A stretch of 64,000 nucleotides of DNA from Taxawa tesnikishii (nom. ined.) (lineage: Eukaryota > Ascomycota > Dothideomycetes > Dothideales). A model generated the notes under the pieces. It saw only the letters and a program-made list of their open reading frames with translations. It ran no database searches and was not told the DNA's origin. Shown in pieces: positions 50,712 to 62,348 of this stretch. Position numbers and translations under genes: made by a program. Where the stretch lies: the NCBI GenBank assembly GCA_030247885.1, contig JAPDRO010000012.1, positions 124,001 through 188,000 on the forward strand. The letters run 5' to 3'. Positions within the stretch are counted from its first letter, which is position 1; every line of letters starts with the position of its first letter.

Positions 50712-51028
50712 GCCTTCAGCCCTGGTTGCGTGTCCGAGGGTGTTGTTGCTGTAGATGGCAGAGTGGTATCACGTGCGGAAAACCCTTTGAGTGAAGCTAG
50801 AAGCCAATGCCAAGACCTGGCTATTGTTTGACGTAGCTGGCCTTTAGCTGGAATTACGGGACAGTTGAGCAACAGTGAGAGCAGCAGCCCCTACTCGGAC
50901 AGAAAGTGCTTCCACCACGTGTGCTTTCCCTGATCCTTGCTTCAGACTTCTCCCTGTTCTGCACTCGAAGCAGATTTGATGTTCGGCTCTGACTGAGATT
51001 ATACCTTGATTTAGTCTCCTTCCCAACC
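50712..51028. promoter_or_regulatory. Divergent promoter RRM gene / SEC31
   Basis: 317 bp between the two ATGs. Open frames extending through here on the minus strand lack a domain. Confidence 0.45.
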
Positions 51029-54000
51029 ATGGTCCGTTTGCGGAAATCCCTCGAACGGCCACCTTCGCCTGGTCCCCTGGTGCAGCATCCCCATTGATTG
51101 CTACCGGAACTCGGGCCGGCGCCGTCGATGCCGACTTCTCCAGTGAAACTGTCCTGGAACTTTGGGATCTGGGCTTGGACAATGTAAGCCAAGGAACAGA
51201 GCTACAGCCTGCGGGCAGCATATCTACAGATTCGCGGTAGGTATAGGTCCATTGCGGTCCGGCACCGGATTGACACCTCTTCCACGGACAGTACCTCAGA
51301 CTGACCTCCGTTCTCCAGATTTTACGATATCGCATGGAGCCAGCCGAATGACGAGCACCCCCAGGGTATTATCGCCGGTGGTCTTGAGAACGGTTCCCTT
51401 GACCTCTGGGATGCAGAGACGCTGCGCAAGGATTCAGCAAACTCCCACATCTCCCGTGCTTCCAAGCACAGCGGCGCCATCAAGGCCCTTCAATTCAACC
51501 CATACAAGTACAACCTCCTGGCTACCGCAGGCGCGAAGGGAGAGCTCTTTGTTACCGACCTCAACACGCTGGACTCGTTCAGACTGGGCGCCAATGCTGC
51601 AAGAGCGGACGACTACGAGTGTCTGGACTGGAACAGGGGCAGAAAGTTTCCCACATCTTGGCTACTGGTTCAAGCGGAGGATTCGTGACCGTCTGGGACG
51701 TTCGAGCGAAGAAAGAGAACCTCACACTTAATAACTTTGGACGGAAGGCTGTTAGCGCTGTTGCGTGGGATCCCAATGTTGCAACGAGGCTCATCACGGC
51801 TGTGCCTAACGACCAGGATCCTCTGATCCTTATGTGGGACCTGCGTAACTCCAGCGCCCCGGAGCGCACACTCAGGGGTCACGAGCTCGGCGTACTGTCA
51901 TTATCCTGGTGTGGTCAGGACAGCGACATCCTGCTTTCTTGTGGAAAGGATAACAGGACCATTGCCTGGAACCCCCACACGGCGCAGTCGTACGGCGAGT
52001 TCCCCGTAGTGACGAACTGGACCTTCCAGACCAGGTTCAACCCACACAACCCTAACTTGTTCGCGACCGCCTCCTTTGACGGCAAGATTGCTGTACAGAC
52101 CCTGCAAAACACGAACAAGGGCGCAGAGGATAAGACGACCGCTGGCCAAGTGGCGGATGCCGAGGATTTCTTTGCGCAGACACAGACTCAGCCGCAGACT
52201 TTATCTTTCTCTCTTCCAAAGGCACCCAAGTGGATGGAAAGACCGGCAGGCGTGTCGTTTGGCTTCGGCGGCAAGCTTGTGAGACTTTCTACGGATCCCG
52301 TTAGCAGAAAATCCAAGATCAGCATCGAGACGTTCACCGTGGACAGCTCCGTGGCTTCTGCATCCGAGAAGTTCGAACAGGCACTCAAGGGTGGTGATCT
52401 TGCAAGCATCTGCGAATCGAAGATCTCCGAGGCCTCCACTGAAGAAGAGAAGGCAGACTGGCAGGTCATTGAGACACTAAATGCCGGAAAGTCACGCAAG
52501 AAGCTGCGCGAGTACCTTGGTTTCTCCGACGACGTTGACGAGCTTACGAAGAAGACCTCGGAGATGGGCATCGACGGTGGCGAGAAGACCGAGGTGAATG
52601 GCGAAAAGGACGATGACTTTTTCAACAAATCGGCAGACGATGACGATTTCCTGGTCAGTCTCGCAGCTACAAAGGGCACAAAGACAAACGCGCCTTTCAA
52701 CATTTTCACGGGCGAAGAATCAGAAGGTGACAAGGGCATCACGCGTGCACTTATGCTTGGGAAGTTTGAAGAGGCTTTGGATATCTGCTTGAAGGAAGGA
52801 CACATGTCCGACGCATTCATGATTGCTATTTGCGGAGGCCAGAAGTGCATCGACAAGGCGCAAACGGCTTATCTGAAGAAGAAGGCCCAGGGACCAAATT
52901 ACCTTCGACTCCTCGCATCTATCGTTGGCAAGAATCTCTGGGATGTTGTGCACAACGCGAATTTGAGCAACTGGAAGGACGTCATGGCCACTCTTTGCAC
53001 ATACGCTGACGAGAACGAGTTCTCGGATCTGTGCGAGGCGTTGGGCGACCGGCTGCAAGACTCTATGTCCGAGGGCGACGACAGTGGAACCCTCCGGCGG
53101 GACGCCTCCTTCTGCTACCTGGCTGGCTCGAAGCTCGAGAAGGTTGTTAATATCTGGGTCCAGGAACTGCAAGAGAAGGAGAACGCAGGTCTGAAGGATG
53201 CCGATGGTGAATCGAGCTTCTCGATCCATGCCAGGTCACTCCAAGACTTCATCGAGAAGGTTACCGTCTTCCGCCAGGTCGTGAGCTTCAACGACGCCGA
53301 TCTCCAGGCAACAGAGGACTGGAAGCTTGCACCACTGTACGCGAGATATACCGAATACGCAGATATCCTTGCTGCTCACGGTCAGCTGCAAGTGGCGGAG
53401 AAGTATCTCGACCTTCTGCCATCCAAGTTCCCAGCTGCCGAGGTCGCGCAACAGAGAGTCAAGCAGGCTACAAGAAGGGCTGCTCCACAAGCCGCCCAGA
53501 GACAGCCGGCTGCTGCAAGGGCCGCTCAAAGAGTGCAACCGCCGATGCCAGGCTTGTCGTCCACGCCAGCCCCCGGTCCCACTGTTACGCCTTCGCCATA
53601 TGCCCCAGCGTCCAACTATGCACCTTCGCCAGTTGGCGGTATGTTGCCTGGCGATGGTGGTGTCGGTGCTAATCCGCTATCGAAGCCCCCAGCTCCTTCC
53701 GCTGGCGCCAACCCATACGCTCCTCCTGCTCAGAATTTCAACCCGTACCAACCGCAGCAAGCCATGACTCCTTCTGCGTACAACCCGCCTTCGCAATTCA
53801 ACAGGGGCCCTCAACCGACACAAGCACCACTCGCACCACCCCTCGGGCCGGGACCGCCTCTCCGTCCGTGCCGCCACCTTCGCAAGATAAGAACATGTCG
53901 CAATGGAACGATCTCCCAGAAGGTTTCGTCAAGGCTTCTGCGTCGAGACGCGGTACCCCTGGTCCTGCCTTTGTGAGCTCGCCGTTTCCCAACCAACCTA

Positions 54001-55178
54001 ACATCATGTCCCCACCACCGCCGCCGGGAGGTCCAGGGTACGGCATGCAAAAGCCAACACCGCCTCTGCCACCACCACCAAAGGCCGGTCAGGCGCCTCC
54101 AAGGGTGTCGTCGCCTCTGGCCACGCCTGGAACCGAAAGGCCTTCGTCATCTGCAGCGAACGCCTACGCACCACCACAACCTTCTGTGCACACACCTTCG
54201 ACCCTCCCAACACCGCAAGCCCCACCAGTCCTGCGCGGACCTTCTCCGTACAACCCGCCACCTGCTGCAGCACCGCAGAGCAACCGCTACGCACCTGCAC
54301 CAAGCGCGCAGCCATCCATGCCTGCATCGATGCCTCCACCACGAAACGTTGCTCCACCTCCCAACCCTTATGCTGCCGCCCCATCACCTTATGCGCCTCA
54401 ACAACCGCCGCAGCAGACCCCATACGGTCAGCCACCGCAACATAATCCGTACGGCCAGCCACCGCCTGCAGCAGCGCAGCCACCTCCACAGCGCACGCCA
54501 GCGCCACCACAAGGCCCGCCCCAAGGTCCACCAAGAGGACTTTCACAGGCCCCACCGCGCGCCGGGCCGCCTCCAACGCAGGCACCGCCGCCACAAGCAG
54601 CACCGGAATCGCGCCCGAGCACTGTGCAGTCACAGCGGACTTCTACCCCGCGCCTGCCAAGTACCGTAAGTCCCAGTCATCCTCCTTTCCCCCATGCACC
54701 TCTCCCACTTTCGTACCTCCCACTAACACATCCCAGCACCCGGTGACCGCAGCCACATCCCCGCCACCGCTCAGCCCATCTACGAGATCCTGTCGGCCGA
54801 CATGGCGCGCGTCAAGTCTCGTGCTCCCGCGTCTTTTGCGCTCCAGGTCAACGATGCAGAGAAGAGGCTCAACATCCTCTTCGACCATCTCAACAATGAG
54901 AACCTGCTCAAGCCGGATACGGTGCAGGAGATGGTGGAGATCAGCCGCTGCGTGCAGGCCAGGGATATGGAGAGGGCCGGGGCCCTGTTGACGGAGCTCA
55001 TGAAGACCAAGTTGGAGAGTGAGGGCGGTAACTGGATGGTGAGTTGAAACCCCTTTCATCGCCTTGTTTTGCCCCCTTTTCAGGAAGTGGGGTGTCGTAT
55101 GGGTGGACGATTGCTAATGACTACGAATAGGTCGGCGTCAAGCGTCTGATTGCTATGAGTAGGGCTACTCCTGTGTGA
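51029..55178 (+). CDS. SEC31: COPII outer coat subunit Sec31
   Basis: The outer cage of COPII vesicles at ER exit sites, about 1,300 residues. Exons: 51029-51236, 51319-54665, 54737-55038 and 55131-55178. An N-terminal WD40 propeller ([87 protein letters not shown]) is followed by the alpha-solenoid ([19 protein letters not shown]), a long Pro/Gln-rich linker with [11 protein letters not shown] (the Sec23/Sar1-contact type Trp-Asn motif), and a C-terminal helical domain ([20 protein letters not shown]). Frame changes at A3 51044-51046, G4 51636-51639, C4 53839-53842 and C4 54646-54649 each fit one missing base. Confidence 0.94.
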
Positions 55179-56326
55179 GAGTAGAGATGGATCTGATAGG
55201 GTGGCGTTCCTTTCTAGATAGCGGAATGAAAAATGGGGAAGGTTGTGTTTACGCTCGTTATCAGGTCAACACTCCCGAGCTACTTTTTTGGCCACCCGAT
55301 TCGCGTCGTCCTCATCGTACGAAATTCGTAATTGTGTACGGAAACCATACATCGGGTTGCATCTTAGACTGATGCTTCCGGTCTGTTCTTTCGATGTGAG
55401 TAAGATTGAGAACGTCTCGGTTTACACAGCTACGCTGGCAAGGATTGCTAGCCGAGGACGCGGCCTTTCTCAACTTGCAGCCGAAAAGGAGAAGCCAAAA
55501 ACGTTCGGCAGCGAGGACTCCCGCACCGTCACACGAGTGTAGTGCTAGCTCGTCGGTCGACTGCTTGTTGCATGGCAGAGTCAGACGGGACGCCCAGGTC
55601 TCAGCCCGCCTGTGGGCCGAACGTGCCGTGTGCAATCAGTGCGTGTGCATATCAGTTCGCGGTGTTCACGCTTAGACGACCGGGGGAAGAACAGGCTTTG
55701 ATTCCGTGAAGGACGCTTGCCGCATCCCGGCCATGGTCAAGCGAGCGTTTTGCAGTTTGAGTCGAGAGGCAGGTTTGTATCTCTCAGATAGCTGAGCGTT
55801 TCGTTCGAGGGTGTTCGATCTGCTCCGGGGTGTGATGGCGTTGGTGCGGGATATTGCCAGCCCCCCCCCCCCCCCCCACTGTGCGGCCTCACGACGGAGA
55901 ATCAGAGGGGTTCTGTCTCGATAAAGATGGGTCGCAGGTTCTATCGAATCGATTCCCGTCATTGAGCCCGAAAAAGGAAATCTTTCCATGTCCGCGGCCT
56001 TGTCGTAGGGAACGCAGATACAGAGTGGATAGTACGCTCGAAATGATGCAGTGTTGTTAGTGGAGGTGGAGTTGGGTGTTTACGTGTTGTCCCGCGACGC
56101 GTCTGCTCACTTAACACGGGATCACGGGACAAGGGCAGGGATGCCCAAAAGCAGGACAAGTGGCCTTCTGTACACCAAGATAAACTGCTCCTCTAGTGTG
56201 GTTGCATGGCGTACAGAATCGATGCGGAACGCATCTATCCCAAACCGACAATCCAAGGAAAAGCTCGAAGGAGAGCCATCAAGAAGAGGTATCCCGCAAG
56301 CTGTAGTTGATTCGGCGAGACCGTCA
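55179..56326. other. Intergenic with a poly-C tract
   Basis: About 1.1 kb between the SEC31 stop and the minus-strand uncharacterised gene. Contains a 17-base run of C at 55861-55877. No gene recognised. Confidence 0.45.
55861..55877. repeat. Poly-C tract, 17 bases
   Basis: Seventeen consecutive C in non-coding sequence, far longer than any other G/C run in the window. The length may be unreliable given the homopolymer errors seen elsewhere. Confidence 0.85.
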
Positions 56327-57360
56327 TCAGTCTCGAGCTGCTTCCAACCCTCGCTGCGCGGGAAACCGGACAAAAGGGATCAAAGGACAAAGATGCAACC
56401 GCGATGTAGTGCGCGACGAGAGTAGCCCGGGAAGTGCCCAAGGGCCCAACTGGAGAACTCGGTGGTGATGCCGGATGAGTAGAATTTCATAGTGTATCTG
56501 ATAGCGCTTCAAAGAGATGCTGTCGCAAAATGGGAAGCTGCCGTTGTCCTCGAAGTCCGCCCATGCCTCACAAGTATCTGAGAACTTGTCGATGCTGTCC
56601 AGGTACGCCAGGCCTCTTGGGTGGTACGTGCGACCCCTCTGCCAGCGCGCCTTGTCAGGGAACTCAAGATGCAGATCCTCGCCAAAGGCCAAGTCCTGCA
56701 GGGTAAGATGGCCCAAGTTGAGACCACGCAGAAGTGCGCAAATCTTTGCCCAGTAATCTCCAGGGATCCAGGCACTGCAAAGCTCGAGATGGTGTAGGGG
56801 TTTCTGATGTCTTGTCGGCGAACCAGCGAGGCCGCCTCCCTGCCCGAGTCGACAACGGCGGCGAAGCTCTTTCCCCAATCGATGAGTTCTTCACGAAAGG
56901 TAAAGAATCCTGGCACCGTTTCGAGGAATCGTTGCCTGCGGTTCAGCTCACGCCTTCACTCGATCTCTGCCATTCTCATGGGACCTGGATACTGCACCAG
57001 AGCCCCGTCGTGATTCGATTTGACCGGTTTTTCCAATGCCTTTTCGACACTGTCAAAAATTGCACCGAGCGCAAGGAAGTCTGGTCGCTGACTGAGTCTG
57101 GCAATTTCTCCCCGCTTCCCACTCTGTCCTGCACCGTTAACGACATCGACTCGCTTGGAGTGTACGGCAGATGTCTCTGGTTGTCTGGATGTCTCATCGG
57201 CCTTCAGTGTGTTAGTCTTACCCCGGATGCGTATACTACGCCGCGGCGGCTGCAACACGAAGTTTTTCTGCTTCACGTTCGTATCTGCACCATTGTCAGG
57301 GTCAACGTCCTTGATGTCCTCGACGGATGCCTCTGGCTGTTCGGATGATGTAGAGTTCAT
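56327..57360 (-). CDS. Uncharacterised protein, possibly lineage-restricted
   Basis: I do not recognise this family. The N-terminal third (57360-56956) is polar and acidic (MNSTSSEQPEASVEDIKDVD) with SIRIRGKTN. Then, after an in-frame TGA (about 56952-56954) following AEIE, the same frame continues RRELNRRQRFLETVPGFFTF and REELIDWGKSFAAVVDSGRE. At the G4 run 56797-56800 one extra base moves to the frame of LHHLELCSAWIPGDYWAKIC, LTLQDLAFGEDLHLEF and RTYHPRGLAYLDSIDKFSDT, ending in SLKRYQIHYEILLI. It resembles uncharacterised Dothideomycete proteins with a Trp-rich core. The stop may be a real break, a base error, or the start may lie after it. About 345 residues if continuous. Confidence 0.5.
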
Positions 57361-58793
57361 GGCTGGAGTTTTTGCCGAAGACCGTAATTAGTCGATCATG
57401 CACGAAGTACAGACGATGTTGCGGTCTCTTTTGTATGTTGCGGTGAGCCTGCTGCTGCCTTAGAAGTGCAAGGGACAGCGACGATGAAATCGTCTGGGAA
57501 ACGCCGTGTAACCACAACACCCCCATCCTGGAGGCCACACCAACCAACCAACCATTTTGTAGAGACAGCATGCTGCACTTGTTCACAGGTAAACGTACGA
57601 AGTGGCTGGCTGCCTAGAAAGAAAGATAGAACCTTTTACACTGTGAGGCATCAACGCCGACTGTGGTGCATACTCTCTGAAGACTAGATTGGTGTTGCTC
57701 AAGGTCAGGCAGGACACGCCGGGTGAACGCCAATCCCTGCGGGCCTCGTGGGATTTTGCAGAAGTGCTTGCATGCAGGCTGCGCTGACCACTGCACATCA
57801 AGTCTCAAGCTTCAATCTCCTTTTGACCCTCAACGGGTTTGCGGACGAGATTCGGGGCAGCTGTGCATTGAGTCTATCGGCTCCTCTCTAAAGAGCAAGT
57901 CCGAACATGACGACGGGCTGCGGAGCAGTCTGCGGCTCTTCTGTCTCGCTAACTGTGTGAATCCAGAATTGCGGCGCGGGTTGACAAGCGACCGACAATC
58001 TTAGAGACGACATCTCGGCAGAGCTAAGGCACGTGAGCCTAAGCAACAATGCCCCGCAGCCGACTCGCCCTTGGGATTGGGAGCGAGCGAGACATGGCCG
58101 AGACAAGCTGACAAGGCGGGAGAAGGAGGAGAAAGCACATCAATTGCAGTCGCAGTGCTGGGATGGAGCATTCTCGTTGGACTTGGCGATCATGTCATGG
58201 GCTCGGCCACACCCCAATGCAGGGCAACGGCGACGGCAACGACCTCCAGCCCTCCGGCCAGGCGGTTTCGCCCTCGTGTGCATCCCGAGTCCCTTTCATC
58301 CGCGCCAAGCAGAGCTGCTTCCATCCCCGCATGTCCGAGCAGGTACTAACGCTTCCAGCCTAGCGGTAGTGGGGAGCATCATCCAGAGCAATAACGCGCA
58401 CCACCAACACAGCGTCGTCTGGCCCAAGGCACCACCACAATTCCCCCATAAAGCTCCAGCACCGCCCCCTCCGACACGAGCTCGCACGACCTGCTGCCAA
58501 CTCGCGCTCTCGGCCGATCTACGCATACCACAATCGTCCCATCCCACAACCAGCGAGCGCACAAACAGCCTGAGTGATCGCTCTCCCGCTGCCGTTTCGC
58601 ACGTGGGGCCAGACCAGCGCCAACAACCGCTTCCCATTATCCGGCGCGCGAGATCGCACTTGCGTTGGTCCTCGGGTCACGTAGCTGTTATTATTCTCGC
58701 ACCGCGCCGCTTTGTTCCTCGTCCGCTTCCTCATCACCCTCCCTCTTCATTCTCCCACCTTCACTCTCCTTAGCATACACATAGTCGCCCAAG
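57361..58793. promoter_or_regulatory. Long 5' region of acetyl-CoA synthetase gene
   Basis: 1.4 kb between divergent genes. 58033-58773 is open in two plus-strand frames but is GC-rich low-complexity sequence ending in pyrimidine tracts (58740-58775), so it is more likely the leader and promoter of the acetyl-CoA synthetase gene. Mention of specific factor sites would be a guess. Confidence 0.45.
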
Positions 58794-61103
58794 ATGTCTG
58801 AAGGCGGTGTTGCTCCCCAAAGCCCTCGGCACCCGTCGTGGCAGAGGCCCACGAGGTCGACACCTTCCACGTCCCACAGGTCTTCTTCGAGTGAGTAGCC
58901 ACCTCGTCCGGCTTCCCTGTGCCCGGGTGAACAATGGCTGACGGCAACGTCGCAGCAAGCACCCCAAGAAGCCCCATCTCGATGGCCTCGACCACTACAA
59001 GCAGATGTACAAGGAGTCAATTGAGGACCCTGACAAGTTCTGGGGCAAGCTGGCGCGTGAGCTGCTGACCTGGGAGCAAGACTTCCAGACCGTGCACTCT
59101 GGCAGCTTGGCCGGTGGGGACAACGCGTGGTTTTTGGAGGGCAGGCTCAATGCGTCGTACAACTGCGTCGACAGACACGCGATCAAGAACCCGGACAAGC
59201 CAGCCATCATCTACGAGGCTGACGAGGTCAACGAGGGCCGCACAATCACATACGGCGAGTTGCTGCGCGAGGTCAGCAAGCTGGCATACGTGCTCAAGCA
59301 GATGGGCGTCAAGAAGGGTGACACCGTCGCACTTTACCTTCCCATGATCCCAGAAGCCATCATTGCCTTCCTGGCCTGCACGAGAATTGGTGCAGTCCAC
59401 TCTGTCGTTTTCGCCGGTTTCTCGTCCGACTCGCTGCGCGACAGGATCATTGACGCCCAGAGCAAGGTCGTCATCACCACCGACGAGGGCAAGCGCGGTG
59501 GCAAGCTCATCGGTACCAAGAAGATTGTCGACGAAGCCCTCAAGCAGTGCCCAGACATCACCCACTGTCTGGTGTTCAAGCGCACCGGCGCTGATGTGCC
59601 AATGACCAAGGACAGAGATTGGTGGTGGCACGAGGAGACCGAGAAGTGGCCAAACTACATTGCACCAGAGAGTATGAACTCCGAGGACCCTCTCTTCCTT
59701 CTTTACACCTCCGGCTCCACGGGCAAGCCAAAAGGTGTCCTTCACACCACCGCTGGTTACCTCCTCGGCGCTGCGGCGACAGGAAAGTACGTCTTTGACA
59801 TTCATGACGACGATCGCTTCTTCTGCGGTGGTGACGTTGGCTGGATCACCGGACACACCTACGTCGTCTACGCTCCTCTGCTTCTCGGTGTCGCGACTGT
59901 CGTCTTCGAGGGTACGCCTGCATACCCCAATTTCAGCAGATACTGGGACGTGGTTGAGCGACACAACGTCACCCAGTTCTACGTTGCGCCAACCGCGTTG
60001 AGATTGCTGAAGCGCGCCGGTGACCACCACGTCAAGCACGAGATGAAGCACCTCAGAGTCCTTGGCAGTGTCGGCGAGCCGATCGCCGCTGAGGTCTGGA
60101 AGTGGTACTTTGAGAAGGTCGGAAAGGAGGAGGCACACATCGTTGATGTAAGCTTATCCCTCACCCCGGAAGTTTGTGAAGTTTGTGGAGAAGCGTTTTG
60201 CTGATTGGACGGAAAACAGACCTACTGGCAAACTGAGACCGGCTCGCACGTCATCACACCACTCGGAGGTGTCACGCCCACAAAGCCCGGTAGTGCCTCC
60301 CTTCCTTTCTTCGGCATCGAGCCTGCGATCATCGATCCTGTCTCTGGCGAGGAGATTCATGGGAACGATGTTGAGGGTGTCTTGTGCTTCAAGAAGGCTT
60401 GGCCTAGCATGGCCCGGACCGTGTGGGGTGCCCACAAGCGCTATATGGACACATACCTGAACGTCTACAAGGGCTACTACGTAAGCGTGCCTGTTCCACT
60501 TACAAGGACTCTCAAATTTGCGAGTCCTTGTGCTCCACAGAGCTTCAGATGCTGACGCTTCCAATCACAGTTCACTGGTGACGGAGCCGCCCGTGACCAC
60601 GACGGATATTACTGGATTCGCGGTCGTGTCGACGACGTGGTCAATGTCTCCGGCCACCGTCTCTCGACCGCCGAGATTGAAGCCGCCCTCATCGAGCACC
60701 ATGCCGTCGCCGAGGCCGCCGTTGTCGGTGTTACCGACGAGCTCACTGGCCAAGCTGTCAACGCCTTCGTTTCTCTCAAGGACGGCAACGAGGTCAACGA
60801 TGCCCTCAAGAAGGACCTCATCATGCAGGTCAGGAAGAGCATCGGACCATTCGCAGCGCCAAAGATGATCATTTGCGTCCCAGACCTTCCCAAGACCCGC
60901 AGTGGCAAGATTATGAGGAGAATCTTGAGGAAGATCTTGGCCGGTGAGGAGGACCAGCTTGGTGACACATCTACCGTAAGTCTTGCCAGGAGCGCCTCGA
61001 TGACGATGGTGATGGACAATGGCTGACGTTCTTCTTTGCCCAGCTCTCGGACCCAAGCGTTGTCGACAAGATCATTGACATTGTTCACTCGAGCAAGAAA
61101 TAG
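58794..61103 (+). CDS. facA: Acetyl-CoA synthetase (AMP-forming)
   Basis: Activates acetate with ATP and CoA to acetyl-CoA, needed for growth on acetate and ethanol. About 671 residues in five exons: 58794-58890, 58956-60147, 60220-60480, 60571-60975 and 61044-61103. Motifs: [20 protein letters not shown], the P-loop-like A3 [52 protein letters not shown], the A7 [37 protein letters not shown], and A10 [15 protein letters not shown] with the acetylatable Lys. Exon 1 leaves frame at the C4 run 58815-58818; one more base gives [20 protein letters not shown], then [12 protein letters not shown] and, across intron 1, [15 protein letters not shown]. The symbol follows Aspergillus usage. Confidence 0.96.
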
Positions 61104-62348
61104 ACGCACGAACATTACAATGTCGACGGGCAAATGTAGGGGAATACATAACAGGGGAAGGCGCAATACAGGTGCGAAACCGAGGAACGTACCGGGAGCG
61201 ATATTCGTATTATTTTTGCCGCAAGAGGAAAGAAGGCCTCTTTTTGGATACCATCACATGGCACGTGTGTTTTTGTCGTTGTGTTTGCAGGGCGATGTCG
61301 GGAAATGTCGATTAAGTTGCAAGTGGTCGTCGCAAATACCTTTTTTACTTCTACCGCGTCTTTTTGCTCAGTGTTTCGGCGATGCGGCGAGGAGGCCTCA
61401 GCCAGCACTTGAGTGCTTGGCCGACGACGAAGTAGGTCTCCAGTCGTGATGTCGTCCAAGCAATATGGGCGCGAGTGGTACGTGTACCTGCCACCCGCCT
61501 TTAAAGGCAAGATGGAAGGATGTGGATGATGAACGCTCCGGTTCCCCGTACCAAGCCCTTGGCTGAGGTTTCGCGGCTCGTATTGGCTCGGCTTGCGCTA
61601 AATATATGCATTAAAAGACAAGTGTAGGAGGAAGACAGAGAGGTTTATTGTGAGACAGAGGACAGCATAGAAAGCCGGAAGTGCAGTGCTTTCATTCGAG
61701 AAAAACTATGTAGGATTGTGTAGACGTTCACACCGGTTCGGATAGATGTTTGGGAGATGTAGCAGGGATGGCGGCGACAAAATACTACAAAGCTCGGTGG
61801 ACGACACGCGTTGCCAATAAAGCCATGGCCGGCCGATTCATCCTTTTCGGCCAAGACCTATGGGTTATGGGTGGTTACTGCGCCTCCTGCTGCAAACACT
61901 AACCGAACACATCCAATACACTCGCGCTCTCTTTCGATCGCCTGCCTACACTTGCCTCGTCACCTTCGCCTCCTCTTTCACAGCTATATTCGTCTGCAGC
62001 CGTACACTCTACTCTCCGACCGATCGCGCTCTAGTAGCATAGTAGCGCCCGTCAAGCAAGAGGCACGGTTGCTAGGGTCCTAGTATGCGCTTTGCGCCTC
62101 CGCGTTGACACCGAATCGCCGCTCACGCTCACGAGCACACAATCTCCGGCTACGAACAGCGTGTTAGAACACATACATACACCTGGCCACTATCGCTCTC
62201 TGCACAATACACCACCCGCTGAGCATACTACACAGCATCCGAGCGACCTTCTGCCGGCGCGCAACACCCTCTGCCAGCTAGAGAGGCCGGGGTCCGGCTC
62301 CAAGGGTTCGTCTTCGGCGGGGAACTTTCCGCTCTCTCCTCCGCGATC
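61104..62348. other. Intergenic upstream of ADAM protease
   Basis: 1.2 kb of acetyl-CoA synthetase 3' flank and ADAM 5' region. No supported gene. Confidence 0.5.

Noticed and set aside
58033-58773. 246-residue plus-strand open frame before acetyl-CoA synthetase
   Set aside because: It is low-complexity and GC-driven, overlaps other open frames on both strands, has no domain and lies where the leader and promoter should be.
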